Assembly: GCF_030295995.1 (NCBI RefSeq)
Contig: NZ_AP027365.1
Span: 3,194,066-3,258,065, forward strand
Reading direction: 5' to 3'
DNA: 64,000 nucleotides
Source: Thalassotalea hakodatensis
Lineage (GTDB): Bacteria; Pseudomonadota; Gammaproteobacteria; Enterobacterales; Alteromonadaceae
Below the pieces are notes generated by a model, which worked only from the letters and a program-made list of their open reading frames with translations, searched no databases and was not told where the DNA came from. Below are positions 1 to 7,363 of the stretch, piece by piece. How positions within the stretch are numbered: position 1 is the first letter of the stretch; each line of letters starts with the position of its first letter. The position numbers were made by a program, and so were the translations under genes.

Positions 1-1002
1 TGTGGGAGCAGATGGTATGAGTTGTTCATCAGGCTCTTGGTTGCCTAGTGTTGAATTAGACGATACCTGTTTCTCATCATTGAAGAATTTACCATTATTC
101 GCAAGCCACACACCTATCAATAGCGATAAAATCACAGTAACTGACATAATCGCAGCTTTAACTGAAAGCGATTGCCATAGTGAAGGCTTCACAGCTTCTC
201 CTAATGCTTCATGTGCCGCCTCTATCACTATTTTTTTATTAACAACAGCTTGATTGTCACTATAGGCCAACACCAACGCGCGATCACACAACAAGTTAAC
301 AACACGTGGAATGCCTTGTGATATTTTATGAATCGCTGCTATTGCACTTTTATTGAACAAGTTGCGAGTGCAATTTGCAACCGAAAGGCGATGTTGAATA
401 TAACTTGTCAACTCTTGTTGCGTTAGTGGCATTAAGTGATAACGAGCAGTAATACGCTGTGCAAGTTGACGTAAGTCTCTGCGTTGCAATAACTGCTGTA
501 GTTCTGGTTGACCAATTAAGATCACTTGAAGCAACTTTTTGGTATTCGTTTCAAGGTTAGTAAGTAAACGTAATTGCTCTAACACTTCCGCTTGTAAGTG
601 CTGCGCTTCATCAATAATAACTAATGTATTAATTCCCTGCTCATGATTGCTAATCAATTTTTGTTGGATTTTATCAGTAAGGTACTTTAACGTTGCGCCT
701 GTTTTTTTATAGCGTATTTTTAAATTATCACAAATCGTAGCAAGCAACTCTTCACATGAAAGCGTAGGATTTAAAATAAATGCGAGTTGTGTATTTTCTG
801 GTAGTTTTTCCATTACCGTTCGACTAATGGTAGTTTTACCCGTTCCAACTTCCCCTGTAAGTAAAACAAAGCCGCCGTTATCACCAAGACCATACGTTAA
901 ATGTGATAACGCCTCGCGGTGGCGATCACTTAAAAATAAATAAGCAGGATCTGGGGCAATAGTAAAAGGCGCTTCACTTAATCCAAAATAAGCCGTATAC
1001 AT
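1..1002 (-). CDS. ExeA/GspA-type AAA ATPase with membrane anchor (3' end beyond window)
   Basis: The minus-strand frame opens with ATG at 1002 and runs off the left edge, so only the first 334 codons are seen. The N-terminus (MYTAYFGLSEAPFTIAPDP) is typical of the ExeA/GspA/MshM family. A Walker A motif GEVGTGKTT lies near residue 50 and a Walker B LVIIDEAQ near 130. After the AAA domain (to about residue 270) a single membrane segment (IMSVTVILSLLIGVWL) precedes a presumed periplasmic part that is missing here. Family members energise or organise peptidoglycan-spanning assemblies of type II secretion or MSHA pili. No partner gene is visible, so the exact system is not assignable. It is divergent from cca, with about 140 bp between the starts. 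Confidence 0.85.
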   Translation of the reverse strand, partial: MYTAYFGLSEAPFTIAPDPAYLFLSDRHREALSHLTYGLGDNGGFVLLTGEVGTGKTTISRTVMEKLPENTQLAFILNPTLSCEELLATICDNLKIRYKKTGATLKYLTDKIQQKLISNHEQGINTLVIIDEAQHLQAEVLEQLRLLTNLETNTKKLLQVILIGQPELQQLLQRRDLRQLAQRITARYHLMPLTQQELTSYIQHRLSVANCTRNLFNKSAIAAIHKISQGIPRVVNLLCDRALVLAYSDNQAVVNKKIVIEAAHEALGEAVKPSLWQSLSVKAAIMSVTVILSLLIGVWLANNGKFFNDEKQVSSNSTLGNQEPDEQLIPSAPT

Positions 1003-1145
1003 AAAAATAATTTACTGGTGAAAAAGGCTAAAGCAAATTAACCCGTATCTTCAACGATGTCAAAGGCCCGCATATAAGAAAAAACAATGTTATGTTAGAA
1101 TGATTACCGTTAATGATCACTAAACCTTGTGCGATATTTCTTCTC

Positions 1146-2354
1146 ATGAAAAACAGTCAAAAAAAACTTCCTATTGAACATTACCTTGTGGGTGGTGCGG
1201 TGCGAGATCATTTACTTGGTCGTGAGATTAAAGAACGCGATTATGTGGTGGTAGGCACAACCGTTCAACAAATGTTATCACTTGGCTTTACGCAAGTCGG
1301 TAAAGATTTTCCTGTTTTTCTTCACCCAGAAACTAAAGAAGAATATGCTCTGGCACGTACTGAGAAAAAACAAGGACAAGGCTATAGAGGCTTTGTGTGT
1401 AATGCATCGCCAGAAGTAACTTTAGAGCAAGATCTATTGCGAAGAGATTTAACCGTTAATGCAATGGCAATGACCAGTGACGGTCATATAATAGATCCAT
1501 ACCATGGCCAGATAGACTTAAATAATAGAGTACTTCGCCACGTATCTGATGCTTTTATTGAAGACCCGCTAAGGGTGCTAAGAGTAGCTAGATTTGCCGC
1601 GCGATATCATTATTTAGGATTTAGTGTTGCACCGGAAACACTTGCTTTGATGACGAAAATTAGTCAATCAAACGAGTTAAATGCATTATCTGGTGAACGT
1701 ATTTGGCAAGAGTTTGCTAAGTCTTTATCGGAAAATAATCCTGATATTTTTATTAAAATATTAGCTCAATGTAAAGCACTTGATAAAATTTGGCCTAACT
1801 TAGCCGATGCCTATGCTGAATACCCTTATTTAGAGCCATTAACCCAATCTGTTAACGTCACGGATTCATTATCAATTAGATTTGCCTTATTAGCTCAACA
1901 GCTCCGATATACTAAAAATAAACTGCAATCACTTAACTCAATTGATTCTGAGCATGAAAATATTGCTAGTATTGAAGAAATAGCCAATAAGTTACGAATT
2001 CCAAACAACATTAAATGGCTTGCGACAAAATTGCTCGTTCATCAACAACACGTTGAACACGTACTTACTTTAGCTGACAAAAAAGTTTTATCATTACTCA
2101 ATGATTTAGATGTTTGGCGAAAGCCAGATGCTTTTGAAGATTTTCTCATTGCATGTCAGGCATCAAAGCACGATGGAAACTGCACTTTGCAAACACAGTT
2201 TTTAAGACACGTTGTATATGAATCAAGTAAAATTAACGCGCAAATGTATATTAAGCAAGGCGTTCAAGGTAAAGATATTCGTTTAGCGATGGATAAGGAA
2301 AAACTAGCTATTATTCAAAAATTACAAGCCCAACACATCAAAAATACTCAATAA
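1146..2354 (+). CDS. cca: CCA tRNA nucleotidyltransferase
   Basis: This enzyme adds or repairs the 3' CCA end of tRNAs. The class II nucleotidyltransferase signature LVGGAVRD is near residue 14, followed by the ERDYVVVG catalytic-carboxylate region, the RRDLTVNAMA motif and the EDPLRVLRVARFAARY block, all close to the E. coli enzyme. Length (402 aa) is normal. The E. coli C-terminal HD phosphohydrolase signature (CHDLGKG region) is not recognisable; the equivalent stretch reads LAQQLRYTKN. The hydrolase activity may therefore be lost. The start is uncertain: an upstream in-frame ATG at 1113 exists and neither has a clear ribosome site. I prefer 1146 because it leaves the usual short lead to LVGGAVRD. 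The 3' third of this gene is duplicated at 3408-3714. Confidence 0.93.
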   Translation: MKNSQKKLPIEHYLVGGAVRDHLLGREIKERDYVVVGTTVQQMLSLGFTQVGKDFPVFLHPETKEEYALARTEKKQGQGYRGFVCNASPEVTLEQDLLRRDLTVNAMAMTSDGHIIDPYHGQIDLNNRVLRHVSDAFIEDPLRVLRVARFAARYHYLGFSVAPETLALMTKISQSNELNALSGERIWQEFAKSLSENNPDIFIKILAQCKALDKIWPNLADAYAEYPYLEPLTQSVNVTDSLSIRFALLAQQLRYTKNKLQSLNSIDSEHENIASIEEIANKLRIPNNIKWLATKLLVHQQHVEHVLTLADKKVLSLLNDLDVWRKPDAFEDFLIACQASKHDGNCTLQTQFLRHVVYESSKINAQMYIKQGVQGKDIRLAMDKEKLAIIQKLQAQHIKNTQ

Positions 2355-2618
2355 TCAAATCCAATTTTTATTGTATTTTTATTAAATAATAGATTTAACC
2401 GACTAATAAACTTATCATTTTTAATTCACAACTTTTCTACAGGTAATAATCAAAAACATTCCTGTTAGACTTTCTAATATTCTTGCTTCAAGAACATATC
2501 TGTCGCATTAAGAAGCTACTTAGCGATTCTGCTATTCCTTCACCTGTAGGAGTGGAGAATAACAGGCTAATCCAACATGGAATTAGTAAATTTAAATGAA
2601 ACAAAAAGGAATTTAAAT
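2355..2618 (+). promoter_or_regulatory. Promoter region of the double-glycine peptide island
   Basis: This 264-bp region between cca and the first peptide contains no credible gene of its own. It is A+T rich and holds the palindrome TTCTTGCTTCAAGAA at 2480-2494. Close to the gene is an imperfect hairpin in which CTGCTATTCC (around 2529) can pair loosely with GGAGAATAACAG (around 2553). The whole stretch is copied at about 3715-3977. A good Shine-Dalgarno (AAAAAGGA, 2603-2610) precedes the ATG at 2619 and favours that start over the in-frame ATG at 2577. Confidence 0.5.
2480..2494. promoter_or_regulatory. 15-bp palindrome upstream of peptide gene 1 (candidate operator)
   Basis: TTCTTG-CTT-CAAGAA is a perfect inverted repeat about 125 bp upstream of the translated start. 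It is preserved exactly in the duplicated promoter at 3839-3853. A binding role is inferred; the duplication alone could explain conservation. No regulator gene is present in the island. Confidence 0.4.
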
Positions 2619-2798
2619 ATGCGTGAATTAAACGTAAATGAAACTGAAAATGTAAATGGTGGGGTTTTCATAAACCCTTTAACGATTGCTTTAGGCATTA
2701 GAGTAGCCAAAATTGCAGCACCTCATCTAAAAAGAGCGGGTATAGCTATTGGTTCTGCAATTGCAGCTGCTGCTGGCTTCGAGCATGGAAATTCATAA
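2619..2798 (+). CDS. Double-glycine leader peptide 1 (bacteriocin-like)
   Basis: A 59-aa product with the leader MRELNVNETENVNGG matching the class II bacteriocin leader pattern (charged M-R/K-E-L start, conserved E and V, GG before the cut). The predicted mature peptide of 44 residues is hydrophobic and amphipathic. It contains a GxxxG motif (GIAIG) in a small-residue-rich helix (AGIAIGSAIAAAAG). I chose the ATG at 2619 because AAAAAGGA sits at proper spacing and the leader has its usual length; an in-frame ATG at 2577 would add 14 residues. Its TAA overlaps the next ATG by one base, which suggests translational coupling. Antimicrobial or signalling function is inferred from the leader and not proven. 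Confidence 0.75.
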   Translation: MRELNVNETENVNGGVFINPLTIALGIRVAKIAAPHLKRAGIAIGSAIAAAAGFEHGNS

Positions 2799-2983
2799 TG
2801 AAGATCTTAAATGACTATCAAGTTAAACAGGTTAATGGTGGAGTCTTCATTAGTGCAATTATTGTAATCGGAGGCAGTTATTTAGGTGGCTATATTTATG
2901 GTCGCTTAACGAGGCCTACTCCTCCGCCAAAACCAATAGAGCCTTGTAGCCCTAATCCTACTACTGGAAAACAATGCGCATAA
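2798..2983 (+). CDS. Double-glycine leader peptide 2 (partner of peptide 1)
   Basis: A 61-aa product whose leader MKILNDYQVKQVNGG ends in GG. The first mature residues are VFI, as in peptide 1. The mature part (46 aa) begins with a hydrophobic glycine-zipper segment carrying GxxxG motifs (GSYLG, GYIYG). It then turns proline-rich and ends with two cysteines (in PCSPNP and KQCA) that could form a disulfide. The start codon overlaps the stop of peptide 1 by one base. Two adjacent, coupled GG-peptides with GxxxG motifs resemble two-peptide (class IIb) bacteriocins; that pairing is inference. Confidence 0.72.
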   Translation: MKILNDYQVKQVNGGVFISAIIVIGGSYLGGYIYGRLTRPTPPPKPIEPCSPNPTTGKQCA

Positions 2984-3035
2984 ATATAAATAGACGGCTA
3001 ATTATAGTCGTCTATTAGCTATCACGGAATACATT

Positions 3036-3347
3036 ATGAAGTCATCCACTTGCCCACATTGTCACAGAATGATTAAAAAGAATACTTTAAAGGAACTGAA
3101 AAACACGCCATCTATACTTTGTCCATATTGTATTAAACCTATTCGTATTAGTGAACGTCATATTGACTTTACCGTTTACTTTTTTTCGGCATTATCGGGT
3201 ATTGTAGGTTATGGTATTTATAAGTGGCCAATAGCAGAATTAGTTATATTCATTGCTATTTTTAGCGTGGTTTATGGTGTATTTTTTAAATCGAACATTG
3301 GTATATACTTCCCACTTGAAAAAGGAGAAGAAGAAGATGTTTTTTAA
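3036..3347 (+). CDS. Zinc-ribbon, two-helix membrane protein (possible immunity/accessory)
   Basis: A 103-aa protein I do not recognise. The N-terminus has two CPxC knuckles (CPHC at residues 6-9, CPYC near 39-42) forming a probable zinc ribbon. Two membrane segments follow (about residues 48-64 and 68-84), with a short acidic tail (EKGEEEDVF). It lies 52 bp after peptide 2 on the same strand and is probably co-transcribed. Small membrane proteins beside bacteriocin genes are often immunity factors; here that is only positional inference. Confidence 0.6.
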   Translation: MKSSTCPHCHRMIKKNTLKELKNTPSILCPYCIKPIRISERHIDFTVYFFSALSGIVGYGIYKWPIAELVIFIAIFSVVYGVFFKSNIGIYFPLEKGEEEDVF

Positions 3348-3407
3348 TGCTTTGCTTTCATCCTTTCTCAAAAATATCATTGTTCATTTTTAAAGTATAT
3401 TTGTAAG

Positions 3408-3714
3408 TTGTGAATTCCAAACACCATTAAATGGCTTGCGATCAAAGTGTATCGTCACAACAACACGTTGAACACTTACTTACTTTAGCTGACAAAAAAG
3501 TTTTATCATTACATGTCAGGCATCAAAGCACGATGGAAACTGCACTTTGCAAACACAGTTTTTAAGACACGTTGTATATGAACCAAGTAAAATTAACGCG
3601 CAAAAATATATTAAGCAAGGCGTTCAAGGTAAAGATATTCGTTTAGCGATGGATAAGGAAAAACTAGCCATTATTCAACAATTACAAGCCCAACACATCA
3701 AAAACACTCAATAA
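3408..3714 (+). pseudogene. Degenerate copy of the cca 3' end
   Basis: Nucleotides from about 3408 follow the cca coding sequence from about 1987. The copy has frameshifting indels, substitutions and an internal deletion of about 55-60 bp. Its last stretch, ending in the same TAA at 3712-3714, is nearly identical to the real gene. It has no start and cannot encode a working enzyme. It is the left part of the duplicated block that brought a second promoter and leader to peptide 3. Confidence 0.9.
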
Positions 3715-3838
3715 TCAAATCCAATTTTCATTGTATTTTTATTAAATAAACTCACTAACCCATTAATAATTAAAATAATTTCAATTCACAATGTTTCCAC
3801 AAGTAATAATCAAAAACATTACTGTTAGACTTCTAATA

Positions 3839-3853
3839 TTCTTGCTTCAAGAA
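3839..3853. promoter_or_regulatory. 15-bp palindrome upstream of peptide gene 3 (candidate operator)
   Basis: The same TTCTTG-CTT-CAAGAA inverted repeat as at 2480-2494, at a similar distance (about 125 bp) from the ATG at 3978. It is unmutated although the flanking DNA carries substitutions and indels. Confidence 0.4.
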
Positions 3854-3977
3854 CATATTTGTCGCATTAAGAAGCTACTTAGCAATTCTTCTATTCCTGC
3901 ATCTGTAGGGGTGGAGAATAACAGGCTAATTTAACATGGAATTAGTAAATTTAATTGAAACAAAAAGGAATTTAATT

Positions 3978-4250
3978 ATGCGTGAATTAAGCATGAATGA
4001 AATAGAAAAAGTAAAAGGCGGTGCATTATTTTTTGGTGCGGCTGTTGGTGCTATTGCTGGCGGAGCAAACGCTTATGCTGATGGCGGTGATTTAGGAGAT
4101 GTAGTAGCAGGTGCTTTTGTGGGAGGAGTTTCTGGTTTTTTTGGTGGAGCAGGAGGAATGCTATGGAATAATGGTGCTAGATTAGCGGGAAGCATCTCAG
4201 GTGGTGGTAGTATATTTTTTGCCTCACTCCCTTCGTTATCAAGAAGATAA
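3978..4250 (+). CDS. Double-glycine leader peptide 3 (glycine-rich)
   Basis: A 90-aa product with leader MRELSMNEIEKVKGG, close to that of peptide 1 and preceded by the same AAAAAGGA ribosome site. The predicted 75-residue mature part is very rich in Gly and Ala (GAAVGAIAGGANAYA, GAFVGGVSGFFGGAGG) with many GxxxG repeats, then a basic end (SLSRR). This composition suits a membrane-inserting bacteriocin. The core is unrelated to peptide 1 although promoter and leader are duplicated, so leader and core appear to have been recombined. An in-frame ATG at 3936 is less likely. Confidence 0.73.
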   Translation: MRELSMNEIEKVKGGALFFGAAVGAIAGGANAYADGGDLGDVVAGAFVGGVSGFFGGAGGMLWNNGARLAGSISGGGSIFFASLPSLSRR

Positions 4251-4313
4251 ACATAACACGCATACAATAGTTAGCTTGTATTTCTTGTATGCTATTTATC
4301 GGAGAAAGAGAAG

Positions 4314-4616
4314 ATGGTTAATTTTTTTGCTAAGTACTGCTCGTTATACACAACGTGGGATATAAATAGTATCGCCAAGTGGGAACATCAAAAACAAGCA
4401 GGCATAGTTAAATTTATATTAGTTGAAGGAGTTATAAAATGGGGGATATTTTCGGCATTGATTTTTCTCAGCATAACCCTTACAGGAAAAGAATTTGGTT
4501 CAAAAGAAGTAATTACAACATGTTTAATTTGGCTAGTTGCTTCAATAGTATATGGTTCTTCACTTTGGTACGGTACATCTGTAGCTTACAATGCACAACT
4601 TAAAACAAGGCGATAA
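4314..4616 (+). CDS. Small two-helix membrane protein (possible immunity)
   Basis: A 100-aa unrecognised protein. It has a soluble basic N-terminal half and two membrane segments (about residues 39-57 and 67-88), and ends in a basic tail (KTRR). AGAAAGAGAAG precedes the ATG as the ribosome site. It follows peptide 3 by 63 bp, the same arrangement as the zinc-ribbon protein after peptides 1 and 2. An immunity or accessory role for peptide 3 is plausible but unproven. Confidence 0.6.
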   Translation: MVNFFAKYCSLYTTWDINSIAKWEHQKQAGIVKFILVEGVIKWGIFSALIFLSITLTGKEFGSKEVITTCLIWLVASIVYGSSLWYGTSVAYNAQLKTRR

Positions 4617-4815
4617 ATTAATTAGTTCATATTTTGTTTTTTTAACTCATCATGCGCTAAAAGCTTAGACCTTAAGGAGAGATTTCTGCTTAATTTGAAG
4701 AATAGCTTTCTTTAGTAGCTTTATGATTTTTGCACTCACCATCAAATAGTTATGTACTAAAAGAATTAAAATCTTTAAAGATCGATATAAGCATGAATAA
4801 AAGTGTTAACGAATA

Positions 4816-5766
4816 ATGGATATTTCTATGTACAAAGTACGCTTTTTTTGGGGTAATGAAAAATATTTAGACAGTGAGAGTATTTTAACCGCTCTAAAAT
4901 ATCGTTTGATAAACCCCGTTACGCTTATTCAAAAAGAAGGTGTTTATCTTTTACCTGAAGAATGGAAAGAATTTAGTGCAACAAGTATTTACAGAAGAGA
5001 AACTTATATTGACAAAGCATTACTAGAAGTAAAATTTTTAGGCACCCTTTTTTTTCTTTACTTCTTTTACTTAGTTTTTTTTGATTTTGACTATGAAAAA
5101 ATTTCTTATGTGATCGCATTTGCATCAATCCTTTGTCTGATCCCTTTATATATTATTAAATTAGATCGAGAGGTTATTAAAAGCTTTCAAAAACAAAAAT
5201 CGAGTTTCATATCACGCTATAGAGCCATGACAATTATTGAAAGTAGTAGGGCATACCTCCCTCTGATCATATCCCCAATAATTATATACCTGCCAGCAAG
5301 CATTTTTTTTCAGGAGGAGAGCACTTTACCTAGCTTTCTCTATAATGTATTTAAACATAATAGCTTATTGCATTGGGCACTTAATTTTACCGGGTTGATT
5401 TGGTGTATAAAAATTATTGAAGGTCGGTTTTCAATACTCAATACCTTACTTATATTGATAACTATTTTTGCAATTACCTTTTGTTTATATAAATACATAC
5501 ATGTAAACCATGGAAATGGTTTATCTGGAATTTTATATGCCCTACTTCCATTTGTTGTTTTTATTTCTTATGAGGTGAGGTGCTTTACAAGACTAAAAGA
5601 GTATATAGGATCTTTTATTATTCTGACTAGCGCTAGCCTGTTAGTGTTATCTTACATAGATACAATTGGCCATCTCTTAGGTCTATTTTCAGGCATTGCA
5701 GTATTGAGTGTGCATCAAATTTTGTTAAAGAACGTTCAGAATAAAGCTCAACTACAGGCAAAATGA
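4816..5766 (+). CDS. Rhomboid-family intramembrane serine protease
   Basis: A 316-aa polytopic protein. The last 170 residues carry the rhomboid signature in order. HxxxN (H186, N190 in FKHNSLLHWALNF) matches the TM2 motif of GlpG. GLSG contains the catalytic Ser237. HxxGxxxG contains the partner His286. The N-terminal 60 residues are soluble and might be a GYF_2-like fold (ending EEWKEF, low certainty); membrane segments follow from about residue 70. Rhomboids cut substrates within or next to membrane helices at small residues. It sits among double-glycine peptides and may process or remove them; that role is inference. The ATG at 4828 is an alternative start. Confidence 0.78.
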   Translation: MDISMYKVRFFWGNEKYLDSESILTALKYRLINPVTLIQKEGVYLLPEEWKEFSATSIYRRETYIDKALLEVKFLGTLFFLYFFYLVFFDFDYEKISYVIAFASILCLIPLYIIKLDREVIKSFQKQKSSFISRYRAMTIIESSRAYLPLIISPIIIYLPASIFFQEESTLPSFLYNVFKHNSLLHWALNFTGLIWCIKIIEGRFSILNTLLILITIFAITFCLYKYIHVNHGNGLSGILYALLPFVVFISYEVRCFTRLKEYIGSFIILTSASLLVLSYIDTIGHLLGLFSGIAVLSVHQILLKNVQNKAQLQAK

Positions 5767-5831
5767 AATCGATCAATAACAAAGTAAATTTATACAAACA
5801 ACATTGACCTAAATTGTTACAGGCGAAAATA

Positions 5832-6002
5832 ATGAAATTTTACCAATATTTTGGCGTTACTTCCTTTTTTGGTTTTGGCATATTTATTTTTAATAGTTGG
5901 TATTCTGGACAGCTACAGATTGAGGTATTAAGTATTTTATTAATTTCAATTGCCATATCAGTTACCGCTAACATCTTACGGATTTATATTGATAAAACAT
6001 AG
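5832..6002 (+). CDS. Small two-helix membrane protein
   Basis: A 56-aa protein with two hydrophobic segments (about residues 9-25 and 33-50) and a basic C-terminus. I start it at the ATG at 5832; an upstream in-frame TTG at 5814 is less likely. It lies 65 bp after the rhomboid gene and 24 bp before peptide 4. No family is recognised. Size and position fit an immunity protein for peptides 4/5, by inference only. Confidence 0.5.
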   Translation: MKFYQYFGVTSFFGFGIFIFNSWYSGQLQIEVLSILLISIAISVTANILRIYIDKT

Positions 6003-6026
6003 TTGCTGGTTGTAAGAGGACTAAGC

Positions 6027-6155
6027 ATGAATGAATTAACTACTGTAAATGGTGGTGCGGCTCTCATTTTATGGACAATATTATTGCTTGGCCATGAAGC
6101 ACTAAACGAACTTGGCAGAGGTATTGGTGCTGGCGTTTACGATGCAACACATTAA
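6027..6155 (+). CDS. Double-glycine leader peptide 4
   Basis: A 42-aa ORF. TAAGAGGA at 6012-6019 is a good ribosome site for the ATG at 6027. The leader is unusually short (MNELTTVNGG) but keeps the E, V and NGG pattern. The mature 32 residues contain a hydrophobic start (AALILWTILLLG) and GRGIGAG, which holds two overlapping GxxxG motifs. It ends VYDATH, echoing YEITH at the end of peptide 5. It lies 10 bases before the GTG of peptide 5. Pairing with peptide 5 as a two-component bacteriocin is the simplest reading. Confidence 0.65.
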   Translation: MNELTTVNGGAALILWTILLLGHEALNELGRGIGAGVYDATH

Positions 6156-6165
6156 GGAGTCAATA

Positions 6166-6306
6166 GTGAAAAATTTAAATATAAATGAATTAAAAGCTGT
6201 AAGTGGTGGTGGCCTAATGAGAGAGATTGGTTATGAAATTGGCAGTGGGCTAGCCGGAGATTGGGGTAAAGAGCTGGGCGGCTGGTTATATGAGATAACT
6301 CATTAA
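6166..6306 (+). CDS. Double-glycine leader peptide 5
   Basis: A 46-aa product starting at GTG 6166, preceded by AAGGAG at 6154-6159, which overlaps the stop of peptide 4. The leader MKNLNINELKAVSGG is a standard double-glycine leader. The mature 31 residues (GLMREIGYEIGSGLAG and on) carry several GxxxG motifs (GYEIG, GKELG) and end WLYEITH. It is probably translated together with peptide 4. An upstream in-frame start at 6112 would only read through the peptide 4 region in another frame and is rejected. Confidence 0.7.
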   Translation: MKNLNINELKAVSGGGLMREIGYEIGSGLAGDWGKELGGWLYEITH

Positions 6307-6365
6307 AAAATGACCATGAAACCAGCGAATAACCCGCTGGTTTCAAACAACTCAAGGAGGAAAGC

Positions 6366-7247
6366 ATGTTACAAATATTAAAAAAAAGCCCCATAGCGAG
6401 AATTATTACACTACTCATTCTTTCACAACTCATGGCAGGGTTGATACTTATTCCTTTTTTTAGTCTAAATATTATTAATCCCAACGACTTTAATATTGAA
6501 GCTTTAGGCATTGAGTTAATGTCACTTATTTTTTTGCTACAAGCTGCGGCTAATTTATTTTTAATTTACCAATTGCAAAAGAACTATGATAAACAACCTT
6601 TTCTTCAGATTGGTTTTTCTCGTGAAAATTTATTAAAAAAAATTAGCTTTGGATTAGGCGGCGGCGTTATTTCCATAATAATTATTTACCTGATTTTGTT
6701 ATTTTCAGGTCTAATTGAAACATCTACTAATACTGTTAATTTATATCACTTTGCTTGGTACTTCGGACTTTTCTCAATTGTTGCTGTTAATGAAGAACTT
6801 CTCGTAAGAGGCTACATTTTAAAGAGCTTGTTAGGTTCACAACATAAATATATAGCGATAATAATTTCTGCTTTAATTTTTATGATACTTCACTCTGGAA
6901 ATAGTGATGTTTCGTTACTTAGTTTTATAAACCTATTGTTGGTAGGTATATTTTTAGGGCTGTATTATACCTATTTCAAAGATCTATGGTTTCCTATCGG
7001 TTTCCATTTCACATGGAACTTTATCCAAGGGCCAGTATTAGGCTTTCCTGTGAGCGGACTTCCAGTTGAAGGTTTGTTAATACAAAAATTCACAGGTAAT
7101 TCAGCCATAACTGGGGGAGAGTTTGGTTTAGAGGGGTCTTATCTTACTATGGCTCTTTTAGTACTTTTATGTCTAATCGTTTGGCGTATAAATCATCAAA
7201 CTGATGGTAAACATCACAAGGTTATTACCAAACAAAGTTTAATATAG
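6366..7247 (+). CDS. CPBP-family intramembrane glutamic protease
   Basis: A 293-aa protein with about eight membrane segments. It has the three CPBP (CAAX protease/bacteriocin-processing, Abi) motifs: EExxxR at E143-E144-R148 (NEELLVRG), FxxxH at F172-H176 and HxxxN at H214-N218. AAGGAGGAA precedes the ATG. It follows peptide 5 by 59 bp. In lactic acid bacteria, CPBP proteins (PlnI, SkkI and relatives) lie in bacteriocin operons and give self-immunity, which is the best precedent here. Leader processing or substrate destruction are other options. Confidence 0.82.
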   Translation: MLQILKKSPIARIITLLILSQLMAGLILIPFFSLNIINPNDFNIEALGIELMSLIFLLQAAANLFLIYQLQKNYDKQPFLQIGFSRENLLKKISFGLGGGVISIIIIYLILLFSGLIETSTNTVNLYHFAWYFGLFSIVAVNEELLVRGYILKSLLGSQHKYIAIIISALIFMILHSGNSDVSLLSFINLLLVGIFLGLYYTYFKDLWFPIGFHFTWNFIQGPVLGFPVSGLPVEGLLIQKFTGNSAITGGEFGLEGSYLTMALLVLLCLIVWRINHQTDGKHHKVITKQSLI

Positions 7248-7363
7248 GGTTGATGGATAAGCAGTATGAACTTCAAGAACAAGGTCCTGCCTGAGAAATT
7301 TCTGTTTTTAATATTTTAATAATTAAGGAATTCACCAATTTTAACATTGAATGGACTCACAAC

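Larger units (their letters stand above)
1987..2640 (+). repeat. Duplicated block, copy A (cca 3' end + promoter + bacteriocin leader)
   Basis: This segment spans the last third of cca, the downstream intergenic region and the first codons of the first double-glycine peptide. It recurs at 3408-4000 in the same order and orientation. Similarity is high in the intergenic part and the leader, and stops at the GG cleavage site. Copy B has an internal deletion of roughly 55-60 bp in the cca part (lost after 3510) and scattered substitutions. Copy A is the parental one because its cca is intact. Confidence 0.9.
3408..4000 (+). repeat. Duplicated block, copy B
   Basis: Second copy of 1987-2640: a cca fragment, the same intergenic promoter (including the 15-bp palindrome) and the same leader start. 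Similarity fades at the GG site of peptide 3, whose core is unrelated to peptide 1. Confidence 0.88.

Noticed and set aside
6152-6511. 119-codon minus-strand ORF
   Set aside because: Antisense to peptide 5 and the CPBP protease; no ribosome site or protein-like composition.
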